A DNA stretch of 64,000 bases from positions 1-64,000 of the forward strand of contig CAZAYY010000018.1 in the NCBI GenBank assembly GCA_964489525.1. Reading direction: 5' to 3'. A model generated the notes under the pieces. The model made no database searches. It saw only the letters and a program-made list of their open reading frames with translations, and was not told where the DNA came from. The stretch's first letter is position 1. Each line of letters begins with the position of its first letter. Position numbers and translations under genes: made by a program. This DNA comes from CAZAYY01 sp964489525 (lineage in GTDB: Bacteria; Chloroflexota; Anaerolineae; Anaerolineales; JABWBV01). Of the stretch, positions 26,102 to 34,042 are shown piece after piece.

Positions 26102-27208
26102 TTAACCTACCCAGGTGAGACGCCCAATTTCACCCAAATCATAGCCGGGCATCGCATTGGCCAGGGCGGCCGCCTGGGGACTGTGAACAACCTGTACAAG
26201 CCGGCTCACAGCGAGCGTATCAAAAATTTTCGCAGGAATCACCAAATCGTAGCGCTCACGAGTGAGTTGGATGAAATCCAGCCCAAATTCTGCGGCGGCA
26301 AACGCCACCCCAATGCCCAAATCCGCTTTGCCCTCGGCCACCAGGCGCGCCACCTCGGTATGGGTGTTTTTTTCGCTCACCTGGCAGTTTAACAGGTTGA
26401 GGTGAACTCCCAGGCGGGCCAAGGCTGCATCCATCCAAACCCGCGTTCCAGACCCGGGTTGGCGGCTGGCCAGGCGCATACCCTGCCGGTTGACATCCTT
26501 CAGCCCTTGAACACCCGCCGGGTTTCCTGGCGGCAGCATCAGACCCAACCGCCGGTGGGCCAGGGTCAGCAGGGCAACCGGCATACCGGGAAAAAAACGG
26601 CGGACAAAAGGCAGGTTGTAAGTGTCGCTTTCCTCATCCCAAAGATGAATCCCGGCCACATCGGCTTCCCCTTTCACCAAAGCCACCAACCCGCCCAGGC
26701 TGCCAGAAAAAGCCAGGGAAAGCGTGCAGCCTGGGGCAGTCTCGGCAAACAGGCGGGTGAGGCGCACCAAAAACGGGTCGTGGCTGCCTGCAAAGCGCAG
26801 CGTTTCAGGGTTGAGCCCCTGCGCAGGTGGGTTTAGCTGGGCGGTGCGCCAACGCTCCATGGCCTGGTAGAGCGCGCTGTCAACATCCCCCAGTGAATAA
26901 CCCGCCGATAACATTTCCAGCATAAAGGCTTCGGCCCGGTTCACCAGCGCAGCCTGGCGCAGCGGGGCGGCGTTTTGCGCCGGTTCGGGCGGCGTTTCGG
27001 CCACGTGGGTGCCCTGGCCGCTGCGGCTGGTCAGAATGCCCTGCTGGACCAAAACCTGGTACGCTCGCTGGACGGTGCCAATGGTGCAGTTCCACTCCCT
27101 GGCCAGCTCGCGCAGCGGGGGCAGGCGGTCTCCGGGGTGCAGGGTTCCGGCAAGAATATCCTGGCGGATTTTCTCTGCAATCTGGCGATACAAAAAAAGA
27201 TCATCCAT
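26102..27208 (-). CDS. GntR-type regulator fused to a periplasmic-binding-protein-like domain, probable tungstate/molybdate sensor
   Basis: 368 residues. The N-terminal winged helix (1-72) has the GntR pattern RQIAEKIRQDILAGTLHPGD, RLPPLREL and IGTVQRAYQVLVQQG. Residues ~115-365 resemble a type-2 substrate-binding fold without a signal peptide: LRFAGSHDPFLVRLTRLF, FSGSLGGLVALVKGEADVAG, RQPGSGTRVWMD and AEGKADLGIGVAF. Such PBP-like sensor domains are known in molybdate and tungstate regulators. AGGAGG with a six-base gap precedes the ATG. Just downstream is tupBCA, with a palindrome between them, so I infer a tungstate-responsive repressor. Confidence 0.85.
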   Translation of the reverse strand: MDDLFLYRQIAEKIRQDILAGTLHPGDRLPPLRELAREWNCTIGTVQRAYQVLVQQGILTSRSGQGTHVAETPPEPAQNAAPLRQAALVNRAEAFMLEMLSAGYSLGDVDSALYQAMERWRTAQLNPPAQGLNPETLRFAGSHDPFLVRLTRLFAETAPGCTLSLAFSGSLGGLVALVKGEADVAGIHLWDEESDTYNLPFVRRFFPGMPVALLTLAHRRLGLMLPPGNPAGVQGLKDVNRQGMRLASRQPGSGTRVWMDAALARLGVHLNLLNCQVSEKNTHTEVARLVAEGKADLGIGVAFAAAEFGLDFIQLTRERYDLVIPAKIFDTLAVSRLVQVVHSPQAAALANAMPGYDLGEIGRLTWVG

Positions 27209-27251
27209 AACAGACCTCCTCAATCGTGAGCGCCGGGTGTCTCAAAACCGC

Positions 27252-28142
27252 TCAAACTGCCGCTGGCAAAACCGCATCCCAATTTTGAGGCCAGTTTTCC
27301 AGCAGGCTGCGGGCAGCCTGGATGATTGCCTGGTTGACCGCCGCAGGCGCCGGGTCGCGCGCCAGTAAATCTTCTGCTGCAAGCGGCGGCGCAATGGCAA
27401 CCTGGATGCGGTTGCGCTGGTAACCTGGCCAGAGCAGCTGCAAACCACCCCCGGAAAGTTCGCGATCCTGGGCAGAACGGCGCAGCCGGGTGAGTGGGTG
27501 GTCAAACGCGGCCGGGTTGACCACACCCGCCACCATCACCACCACAATTTGCAAACCCGGCACAAGCCGGGCAAACAACGCCACTGATTCAGACCAGTTC
27601 TGCAAAGATTCCACAGCCCCGGGCCGGTAAAGCGGGTCGGGTTCAATCTGGCCGGCGGGAAAGGTAAGCGCCGCCCCCCCCCGGCGCAGGTAGCTGGCCG
27701 CCGCACGGGTAACCCCGGCTCGCGCTCCCACATCATCAGGCAGCATAAAAAGCCGGGCCGCTGTGTTGGGCAGCGCCTGCAAAAATGGACGCTGCAGGGC
27801 AATCACGCGTAAATCTGTGCGAGGGATAGCCGAAAACAGCGCAACCGTGTCGGCCATGCCGGGGTGGTTGGACAGGAACAACACCGGCCCGTTCGACGGC
27901 ACGGCAGCCGCGCCGGAAACCCCCACCCCGCCGGTGTAGCGCTGGCAAAGCAGCCTGCCGCCCGCCTGGAGTTCGCCAGCGCCCACGGCCTGGTCGAACT
28001 TTACCATCTCATGCGCAAAGTTCACCGCTGCCGGGCGCGCCAGGGCGCGCAGCAGCCCGCGCCCAACCCGTACCCCGGTCAGCCCCCAGGCGTTCATCAG
28101 GTCATCAATATTGATTTCGGTCAGGGTGTGCACCGCATCCAT
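27252..28142 (-). CDS. Glycerolipid acyltransferase family protein (PlsC-like)
   Basis: 296 residues. The acyltransferase motif I appears as SNHPGMADT (HX4D), and motif III as FPAGQIEPDP in place of FPEG.R. Motif II is in the region around VIALQRPFLQ. The protein has no clear membrane helix. It may acylate a lysolipid or glycerol phosphate. The gene lies 44 bp upstream of the regulator gene and may share its transcript. Function is assigned by motifs only. Confidence 0.75.
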   Translation of the reverse strand: MDAVHTLTEINIDDLMNAWGLTGVRVGRGLLRALARPAAVNFAHEMVKFDQAVGAGELQAGGRLLCQRYTGGVGVSGAAAVPSNGPVLFLSNHPGMADTVALFSAIPRTDLRVIALQRPFLQALPNTAARLFMLPDDVGARAGVTRAAASYLRRGGAALTFPAGQIEPDPLYRPGAVESLQNWSESVALFARLVPGLQIVVVMVAGVVNPAAFDHPLTRLRRSAQDRELSGGGLQLLWPGYQRNRIQVAIAPPLAAEDLLARDPAPAAVNQAIIQAARSLLENWPQNWDAVLPAAV

Positions 28143-28414
28143 CGCTCCAATTGTAACCCTAAAAATTGGATATTTGTACTGGGGTCACCCCACCCGGATT
28201 GTGCCATGCCTGCGGGGGAGCACGGTTGAAACCGTGACGACAAAGGGAAGGAGATTCAAGCCAGGAGGGCTGAAACGATTATAGGGATTCCCAGTGGTTT
28301 TCCCAAGCCCGTAGGGCTGGCATTATGGACCTGGCAAGGCAGGCGGGTTCCAGGCGTATGGTTTCCATCCACCTCTCATTCAAGGTGCGGTATACTCATC
28401 AATGAGGAATCGCT
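28143..28414. other. Gene-free gap with a CCCGTAGGGCTG-type repeat element
   Basis: The gap holds GGAGGGCTGAAACGATTATA (from about 28265) and, 40 bp later, GCCCGTAGGGCTGGCATTAT. Closely related sequence lies at 33147-33180. A TATACT box at 28391 may be the -10 for the following gene. Confidence 0.6.
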
Positions 28415-28798
28415 ATGGTGCGTAAAAAACTAACGATTAAAAACGGCGTGATCGCCCTGCTTGTGAGTGCCGGGGTTCTCATTTCCCTGTTCTTTGGGCT
28501 TCGGGTCTTAGGTGCGGTGCGCCACCTGCACGGGATGGGGTTCAAAAGCCCCCCATCTCCAGACCAAACCATCATCCGCGGTTGGATGACGGTTCCTTTT
28601 ATTGCCAACAACTTTCACATTGCAGAGCAAGATTTGTTCGCTGAATTAGGCGTCCCTGCCGAAGGAAACCAACACAAAAGCCTGGCAGACCTCAACAAAC
28701 AATATGCCCCAGAAGAACCCGGCCTGTTTGTCGCAAAGATCCAAACCCTCATTCAACAACAAAAAGACACCAGAGAACTGGATAGACCGAAACTATGA
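28415..28798 (+). CDS. Small single-pass membrane protein, unknown function
   Basis: 127 residues. A basic N-terminus (MVRKKLTIK) and one hydrophobic helix at about 10-33 anchor it; the remainder is soluble and contains WMTVPFIANNFHIAEQDLF and GVPAEGNQHKSLADLNKQY. I do not recognise a named domain. The stop overlaps the ATG of the DedA gene, so the two are co-translated and perhaps act together at the membrane. Confidence 0.75.
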   Translation: MVRKKLTIKNGVIALLVSAGVLISLFFGLRVLGAVRHLHGMGFKSPPSPDQTIIRGWMTVPFIANNFHIAEQDLFAELGVPAEGNQHKSLADLNKQYAPEEPGLFVAKIQTLIQQQKDTRELDRPKL

Positions 28799-29430
28799 GC
28801 GGGTTGTCTGATATCCTGCTGACAGGATTGCTGAGCTACGGCGGGCCGTTGTTCGCAGCAATTTTGTTTGTCGCCGCCATGGGCGCCCCGCTGCCCGCCA
28901 CGGTGTTGGTCATTGCCACCGGGGCGTTCACCCGGCTGGGCATGCTCAACGGGTTGGGGATTTTGGTTTGGGGGCTGGTTTTTGTCGTGCTGGGCGACGT
29001 GGTCAGTTTTGGGTTGGGGCGCTTTGCCAGCAAATGGGTGGAGCAACGCTGGGGCGGCTCACCCCGCTGGCTGCGAGCCCAAACCAACTTTGCCCGCAAC
29101 GGCGGCATGGCCATCTACATGACCCGCTGGCTGATTACCGTCATTGCCGCCCCCACCAACATGGTGGCCGGGGGCAGCGGGTTTAAGTTCTCGCGTTTCT
29201 TGTTTTATTCATTTACAGGCGAATCCACCTGGCTTTTGCTGTACGGCGGGTTGGGCTACCTGGCCGGCAGCCAGTGGGAAGCCGTCAACGAAGCCGCCAG
29301 CGATTTCTCCGGGCTGACGCTGGGGGCGGTCATCCTGGCCGTGGGGCTGTATTACGGCATTCGCTCGTGGCGCACCCAGGTCAAGCGCAAAAAAGAAGCG
29401 CGGGTGCTGCTGTTCGACGAAGAGGATTAG
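28795..29430 (+). CDS. DedA-family (VTT domain) membrane protein
   Basis: 211 residues with about five helices. The VTT-type core is seen in FVAAMGAPLPATVLVIATGA and in GDVVSFGLGRFASKWVEQRW, followed by the family motif region YMTRWLITVIAAPTNMVAGG (Arg plus Pro in re-entrant helices). DedA proteins affect lipid flipping and membrane potential. It ends with a basic tail. Its last four bases overlap the end of the opposite-strand coiled-coil gene. Confidence 0.85.
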   Translation: MSGLSDILLTGLLSYGGPLFAAILFVAAMGAPLPATVLVIATGAFTRLGMLNGLGILVWGLVFVVLGDVVSFGLGRFASKWVEQRWGGSPRWLRAQTNFARNGGMAIYMTRWLITVIAAPTNMVAGGSGFKFSRFLFYSFTGESTWLLLYGGLGYLAGSQWEAVNEAASDFSGLTLGAVILAVGLYYGIRSWRTQVKRKKEARVLLFDEED

Positions 29431-29771
29431 GGGGCAGGGGGTGTCTGATCCGGCCCCTGCTCCGCTTCCCCCGCCTCCAGGCGGGTTTGCAGTTCGGCAA
29501 TCTGGCCATCGCGGGTTTGAATGGCGCCGAGCAGGCGGGCCTGCTCGGCGTGAAGTTCGCGGTTTTCCTGCTTCATAATGGCAAACTGGACCGCGCTGGA
29601 CTTGCCCATGAAGCGGCCTACGGTCAGTTCCAGCAGCAGCACGGTCTGGTAGGCAATCACCCCAATCAGCACCACCCACCAGGCCTGGACAATGACGGCG
29701 GTGATGATGCTCATCACGAACACCAACCAACCGTAGGGGTTGAAAAAGATCCAGAGGAAGCGTTCTTTCAT
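29427..29771 (-). CDS. Small membrane protein with C-terminal coiled coil
   Basis: 114 residues. Two membrane helices (LVFVMSIITAVIVQAWWVVL and VIAYQTVLLLELTVG) are followed by a coiled coil (MKQENRELHAEQARLLGAIQ to ELQTRLEAG). Its ATG overlaps the stop of the SBP/vWA gene, so it is part of that operon and may anchor or organise that protein. There is no catalytic motif. Confidence 0.78.
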   Translation of the reverse strand: MKERFLWIFFNPYGWLVFVMSIITAVIVQAWWVVLIGVIAYQTVLLLELTVGRFMGKSSAVQFAIMKQENRELHAEQARLLGAIQTRDGQIAELQTRLEAGEAEQGPDQTPPAP

Positions 29772-31540
29772 TGTTCCGCCGAAATTGCGTTGTAAATGCG
29801 CTCAATCTGGTTGGGGTCGCCGGTAAAGGTCAGGCCGTTGGTGCGGTTGGCAATGCGCAGCAGCAGGTCTTTGTCGGCTTCTGCGCCGTAGGCAATCGTG
29901 AAAATTTTGACGCCTTCCACGTCTTCGCCGCTGGGCAGGCATTGGAACATCTGGTTTTGGGTGCGGGTGCTGGAGGTGTCGGCGCCATCCGAAAGCAGCA
30001 CAATGCCGTACAGCCGGCGCTCGTTGTTGGCCTGGTCTTCGGCCTGCAGGCGGCTGACTAGGTCGGTGGCTTCACAAACCGAGTCGTAGAGCGGGGTGTT
30101 GCCCCTGGCAAACAGGCCGCGCAGGGTTTGGGAGAGTTCTTCGCCCACATCGCCAGCCAGGCCGCCCTGGTTGAGCTGCACCACCCGGGTGCTGTCGTAT
30201 ACCAGGACATAGACTTCATCGCGCGGGTCGAGCCGGCTGACAAAGTTGGCCGAACTTTCGGTGGCGTTCTTAATTTTTTCGCCATCCATGCTGCCAGAGG
30301 TGTCGAGCACAATCACCACGGTGGCTTTTTTCTTGGTTTCAAAGAAAATATCCTGGATGGCTTCGGCCACTTCGGCCGATGGGCTGGCCAGGGAGGGCAC
30401 CTGGGCAGTGGTGACGCGCGGGTCGGTGCCGTTTTCCAGGGAGAGCGGGGCGCGCAGCGGTAGAGAGGAATCGCGCGGGCGCAGGTAGTAGGTGACGGCA
30501 GCCTCTTGCTGTTCGCGCTGGAAGATGAAATCGCGAAACAGGGCCGCGCCTTCGGCCTGTTTTTCACTCACCCAATCGGTCTCTAAAATGCAGTAGGGGT
30601 GTTCGCTCCAAAATGTGCCCCCGGCCGGGAAGATAAAAACCAGCGGGAAGCGCAGGTCCTGGCCTTGCTCGGCGTTCACTTTCAAAACGGCGGCTTCACT
30701 GGAGTTGATGGCGTGCAGGTAGTTCGGGCCGCGACGGGCCATCAGGTTAATCAGGGTGACGTTTTGGATGCCGTAGTGGTAGGTGTGTTCTTCGACATAG
30801 CGGAAGGCTTCGATCACCTCATCGGAATAGACTTCATCCACACTCAGCCCGCTGGTAACCCCCAGGGTGGAATAGACCAGGGCGGTCATAAGTTGCAGGC
30901 CGACGTTGGAATAGGTCGGGTGGGTGTGGCCAAATTTAAACTGGCCCCATTCCGGGTGGCCCAGGCTGGCCCAGCCATCCGGGTTGGCCGCCAGGGCTAC
31001 GATATCGTCCCAGCGAATCGGCTTATCCGGCCAGCCCAGGGCTTCGGCCATCGGCCGCCACATGGCGAACCCGGTGGGAGCATACACCGTGGTGGGGCAG
31101 GCATCGCCCGTCAAGGGTTTGCCGGTGCGGTCGCGCCAGACCTGGTTTGCGCCTTCCACCCAACTGGCGTCGCCGGGGCTCCAAACCGTGGGGGTGGATT
31201 TGCCATCCAAAATATCCTGCTGCGAACCGCCGGAGGTGACATGTTTAACCGTGGCAAACACCACTTCGCCCGATTTCAGGGTGATGCCGCGCTGGTTGAA
31301 GGCTTCGACCATGGCATCCATCCAATCTTCCTTCGTGTTTGAAGAAGAGATTTCAATGGCCACAGAGCCAGCAGGCGCCAGTGGGGCGCTGGTTGTGGTG
31401 CCGGTGCCCGTGGTGATGGGTCCCCGTTCGCTCAGGAACTCGCGCGCCAGCAGGGTTCCGGCAATGATGCAGCCAAAAATAACCACTGCAACCACCACGA
31501 TGATTGCGCCCCAGGGGATTTTGCTTTTTTCAGAGTACAT
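29768..31540 (-). CDS. Membrane-anchored substrate-binding plus von Willebrand A domain protein
   Basis: 590 residues. One N-terminal membrane helix (IPWGAIIVVVAVVIFGCII) exports the rest. Residues ~60-370 look like a type-2 substrate-binding domain (VAIEISSSNTKEDWMDAMVE, PTVWSPGDASWV, FPAGGTFWSEHPYCIL). Residues ~400-588 form a vWA domain with the MIDAS motif DTSGSMDG near 410 and later Thr and Asp (NTPLYDS, LLSDGAD). The architecture is known as substrate-binding and vWA domain protein. GGAAGG precedes the ATG. An FGE-like gene is 28 bp upstream and a coiled-coil gene overlaps downstream. It may bind a ligand and a protein partner outside the cell. Confidence 0.88.
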   Translation of the reverse strand: MYSEKSKIPWGAIIVVVAVVIFGCIIAGTLLAREFLSERGPITTGTGTTTSAPLAPAGSVAIEISSSNTKEDWMDAMVEAFNQRGITLKSGEVVFATVKHVTSGGSQQDILDGKSTPTVWSPGDASWVEGANQVWRDRTGKPLTGDACPTTVYAPTGFAMWRPMAEALGWPDKPIRWDDIVALAANPDGWASLGHPEWGQFKFGHTHPTYSNVGLQLMTALVYSTLGVTSGLSVDEVYSDEVIEAFRYVEEHTYHYGIQNVTLINLMARRGPNYLHAINSSEAAVLKVNAEQGQDLRFPLVFIFPAGGTFWSEHPYCILETDWVSEKQAEGAALFRDFIFQREQQEAAVTYYLRPRDSSLPLRAPLSLENGTDPRVTTAQVPSLASPSAEVAEAIQDIFFETKKKATVVIVLDTSGSMDGEKIKNATESSANFVSRLDPRDEVYVLVYDSTRVVQLNQGGLAGDVGEELSQTLRGLFARGNTPLYDSVCEATDLVSRLQAEDQANNERRLYGIVLLSDGADTSSTRTQNQMFQCLPSGEDVEGVKIFTIAYGAEADKDLLLRIANRTNGLTFTGDPNQIERIYNAISAEQ

Positions 31541-31568
31541 GTTTGCCTTCCTTTGTCGTGTGTAATGC

Positions 31569-32336
31569 TTATGGGTGCGCGGCAACCACCAGTCGAAAGC
31601 CTAAAAATGGGAAGAAATAGGCTGCCGGGTAGCCGCGCCGGTAGGATGTGCGTGCCGCAAAAGCGGTGTCGTTGAAGGAACCGCCGCGCGCCACGCGCAA
31701 ATCGGCGCCATAGAAAAGTTCATGCGGAAGCGGGCTGTAGGCGCTTGCTGTCCATTCCTGGACGTTGCCAGCCATATCGTAAATCCCAAACGGGCTGAGG
31801 TCGGCCACAACGCGCCCGGCGGTCATGGTGCGTCCGTGCTCCTGTTCGACGGTGTTGGCGCTGCGCGGGGTAAAGTCATCGCCCCAGGGGAAGGGGCGGG
31901 TGTCGTTGCCGCGGGCTGCGCGCTCCCATTCGGTTTCATGGGGCAAACGAACAGGCATTTCTTTGGCTGCCGCCAACCAGGCACAGTAGGCCTGGGCTTC
32001 GTACCAGGTCACTCCGGTGACAGGATGGTCGAAAAAGGTGAGCTGCTGCTTCCAACCATCCGGAACGCTGCGGTCGCGGCGGCCAAAACCTTCCGCCTTA
32101 CCCTGCCGCCAATTCCAGCCAGCCTCCCCCCACCATTTGGGCTGGTCGGCCCCGCCTGCTTGCAAAAAGACCTGGTACTGGCTGACCGTTACCGCTACAT
32201 GGGCAATTTGAAACTCACGCACCTGAACGGTGCGCGGCGGGTGTTCGCGCGGGTGAAAGCGGCTGCCCATCCGGACCAGGCCGCTGGGTATCCGCTTTAA
32301 CAGGCCAATCGAGGCACGCGAGGTGTAATCAAACAT
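31569..32336 (-). CDS. Formylglycine-generating-enzyme (SUMF1/EgtB-type) domain protein
   Basis: 255 residues, one FGE-sulfatase domain. Motifs include FQIAHVAVTVSQYQVFLQAG, HPVTGVTWYEAQAYCAWLA, RLPHETEWERAARG, FPWGD, GIYDMAGNVQEWTAS, VARGGSF and the ending GFRLV. The two Cys that bind copper in true FGE are not evident, so it may be a ligand-binding or EgtB/PvdO-like variant. It is first in an operon with the SBP/vWA protein. There is no signal peptide. Confidence 0.85.
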   Translation of the reverse strand: MFDYTSRASIGLLKRIPSGLVRMGSRFHPREHPPRTVQVREFQIAHVAVTVSQYQVFLQAGGADQPKWWGEAGWNWRQGKAEGFGRRDRSVPDGWKQQLTFFDHPVTGVTWYEAQAYCAWLAAAKEMPVRLPHETEWERAARGNDTRPFPWGDDFTPRSANTVEQEHGRTMTAGRVVADLSPFGIYDMAGNVQEWTASAYSPLPHELFYGADLRVARGGSFNDTAFAARTSYRRGYPAAYFFPFLGFRLVVAAHP

Positions 32337-32381
32337 CTGTCCTCACAGGTTGGTGGTAACCGGGTGCTTTCAACTGCCCAT

Positions 32382-32387
32382 ATTATA
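32382..32387 (-). promoter_or_regulatory. -10 element for the FGE operon
   Basis: TATAAT on the minus strand, 46 bp before the ATG. A TTGTGC lies 20 bp further upstream, longer than the usual spacing. Confidence 0.5.
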
Positions 32388-32496
32388 CAGAACAATTGCC
32401 CCCAGGTGCACAACAAATATGGGCAATTCGCCAGTTCGGGGTGTGTGGCTGCCTGGAACATCTCAACCCTAACCCAACCAGGGCGGGGAGGGGGGC

Positions 32497-32552
32497 TTTA
32501 GGCTGTAAGCTTTAGGCTGTAGGCTGTAAGCCAGGAGCCCGGAGCCGGGAGC
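32497..32552. repeat. Heptanucleotide array, eight units
   Basis: Eight 7-bp units ending GC: TTTAGGC, TGTAAGC, TTTAGGC, TGTAGGC, TGTAAGC, CAGGAGC, CCGGAGC, CGGGAGC. A second, less regular array (AGTCAGC, CGGGAGT, CGGGAGA, CTGGAGC, CTGGGGA) follows at 32781-32815. Confidence 0.9.
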
Positions 32553-32601
32553 GGGGGGCTTAACAGGGATGGACAGGATGGGGGAGGGCGGGAGAAGAGG
32601 G

Positions 32602-32776
32602 AAAATTTTAAATGTTAAATGATAAATTGGGGACGCTGCGCGGGGCGGGCATTTTGTAGTGACGACTTCAGTCGTTCTTGTGTCGTTTCGAGCGAGCGCA
32701 GCGAGCGAGAAATCTTGGCCGCGATTGAGGAAAGGTCCCTCCGGCTGCGCGGTTCGGGACGACATGAGGGGAGAGG
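32602..32776 (+). repeat. Intergenic repeat family 1, copy A
   Basis: About 175 bp. It begins with AT-rich 7-bp steps (TAAATGT, TAAATGA, TAAATTG), then GGGGACGCTGCGCGGGGCGG, CGACTTCAGTCG, GTGTCGTTTCGAGCGAGC and GGCTGCGCGGTTCGGGACGA. Copies B (58074-58267) and C (59871-60014, inverted) share the same order of blocks. It encodes no protein of its own. Confidence 0.92.
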
Positions 32777-32844
32777 AGCCAGTCAGCCGGGAGTCGGGAG
32801 ACTGGAGCCTGGGGACGGGCGTCACTGGATAACGTGAACTTGAT

Positions 32845-32907
32845 TATCCTGTATATCCTGTCCATCTTGTTAAGAAAAAAACAGGGATAGACAGGATGGA
32901 CAGGATA
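32845..32907. repeat. Nine-base periodic inverted repeat
   Basis: The left arm is three 9-bp units (TATCCTGTA, TATCCTGTC, CATCTTGTT); the right arm is ACAGGGATA, GACAGGATG, GACAGGATA. They pair with a few mismatches around an A-rich loop. A related AACAGGGATGGACAGGATGG lies at 32562. The island from 32337 to 33236 contains no gene. Confidence 0.85.
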
Positions 32908-33067
32908 GGGAATGGGCCTGGGTCGCCATGCGGCAAGGGGTTGCTTCGCTTCGCTCGCAGCGACATGGCGGGGGGATGGGCCTGTGTGGCGTACCTTTTT
33001 GGACAGCCCCACCTGGGAATAGGAAGGGCGCGAGTGAGGTCGTGATTACCGGGGGAGAGGGAAGGAA

Positions 33068-33098
33068 GGTGACAGTCACCTTGGAGGTTACTGTCACC
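33068..33098. repeat. Short inverted repeat in the repeat island
   Basis: Arms GGTGACAGT and ACTGTCACC with a 13-nt spacer that itself contains CACCTTGGAGG. No gene is next to it. Confidence 0.6.
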
Positions 33099-33146
33099 AG
33101 ATCAAATGTGACTTCAGTCGTGCTGGGCTTGTTTCACGCCCGTAGG

Positions 33147-33180
33147 GCTGAAATGATTACAGGAAGCCCTGGCATTGCTT
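33147..33180. repeat. CCCGTAGGGCTGAAATGATTA element
   Basis: GCCCGTAGGGCTGAAATGAT followed by TACAGG. It matches the element around 28265-28325 with few changes, and is the last repeat before the ferritin terminator. Confidence 0.6.
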
Positions 33181-33183
33181 TTT

Positions 33184-33216
33184 ATAAAAAAGCCCCATCT
33201 CCAGGATGGGGCTTTT
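33184..33216 (-). terminator. Rho-independent terminator of the ferritin-like gene
   Basis: Perfect 12-bp stem (AAAAGCCCCATC / GATGGGGCTTTT) with a 5-nt loop and a T run on the minus strand, 21 bp past the stop codon. Confidence 0.9.
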
Positions 33217-33236
33217 GAGGAATAAACGCCAGAGGA

Positions 33237-33662
33237 TTAGACAGGCCAGTCGCGCAGCATGCGCTCGGTTTCTTCGGAATGGCCCATTTCGTCGCCAATC
33301 ATTTCTTCCAGCTTGATGCTGAGGCCCTTGTCGCCAAACGCAGCAGCTTCTTCAGCCCGTTTGGTGTAGCCTTTACCGGCCTGAAGTTCGGCGGCCAGGA
33401 TGTTTTGCAGCATCTCCTTGTTGGAGGTTGCCGCCGGCACCGGGGCGGGGACAGTGGTGGGTTCGCCGCCGAGGGCCACAATTTTGTTGGCCAGGAACTG
33501 GGCGTGAAGCTGCTCATCGGCCACTTCCTGGAGGAAGAAGGCGGTGAGCTGTGGGCGGTAAGGGCCAGTGGCTTTGGCCGCGTAGGTAATGTATTGAATG
33601 ATGGCACTGAATTCGTTGGCCAGGTCTTCATTCAGGTGTTTGATCAGGGTTTGCTTGTCCAT
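33237..33662 (-). CDS. Ferritin-like diiron protein (bacterioferritin/Dps-like)
   Basis: 141 residues forming a four-helix bundle. Helix 1 has NEDLANEFSAIIQYITYAAK with Glu17; helix 2 has EVADEQLHAQFLANKIV (E-x-x-H); helix 3 LAAELQAGKGYTKRAEEAA; and helix 4 GDEMGHSEETERML. These match the metal ligands of ferritin-like diiron proteins. It may store iron or protect DNA against peroxide. AAGGAG stands eight bases before the ATG; upstream in-frame codons are ignored. A TGCTATAAT promoter lies upstream. Confidence 0.88.
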   Translation of the reverse strand: MDKQTLIKHLNEDLANEFSAIIQYITYAAKATGPYRPQLTAFFLQEVADEQLHAQFLANKIVALGGEPTTVPAPVPAATSNKEMLQNILAAELQAGKGYTKRAEEAAAFGDKGLSIKLEEMIGDEMGHSEETERMLRDWPV

Positions 33663-33741
33663 TATTTTGCTCCTTGCTGATGGTTTCTGTTTTTCATTGC
33701 ACACTCGGACGACAAATCCGGTGTAACCTGTAGATACTTTT

Positions 33742-33750
33742 ATTATAGCA
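33742..33750 (-). promoter_or_regulatory. Extended -10 promoter of the ferritin-like gene
   Basis: TGCTATAAT on the minus strand, 80 bp before the ATG. No -35 at normal spacing is seen. Confidence 0.65.
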
Positions 33751-33847
33751 GGGTTGGTCTGTTTTTCTGCTTCAATGTGAATAATTTCACACGAAACTCA
33801 CATAAGCCCATTCTCGCAAAGCCATTACTTTCCTTTCATCCTACGGG

Positions 33848-33856
33848 TGGTATAAT
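33848..33856 (+). promoter_or_regulatory. Extended -10 promoter of the mre operon
   Basis: TGGTATAAT on the plus strand, giving a leader of about 180 nt before mreB. I see no other feature in this leader. Confidence 0.65.
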
Positions 33857-34042
33857 TCGCTTCGTTTGCAGTGAAATTGCACGCGTGTTATGATTTAAGA
33901 TTAAAGAGCCGTTATCTGTCCAAACACGCGGCCTGCACAGCGAACACAACCGTTTTATCAAGCAGCCGGCGGCTGGTTGGCCCCGGTAACATACGGGCAG
34001 CATTTCAAACAACCCGTATCACCATCAAACAGGAGCCTTGCC

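Noticed and set aside
32619..32837. Short ORF inside repeat copy A, with a similar ORF in copy C (59775-59996)
   Set aside because: Their similarity only reflects the shared repeat DNA. Neither has a Shine-Dalgarno, and the reading frame is interrupted differently in copy B.
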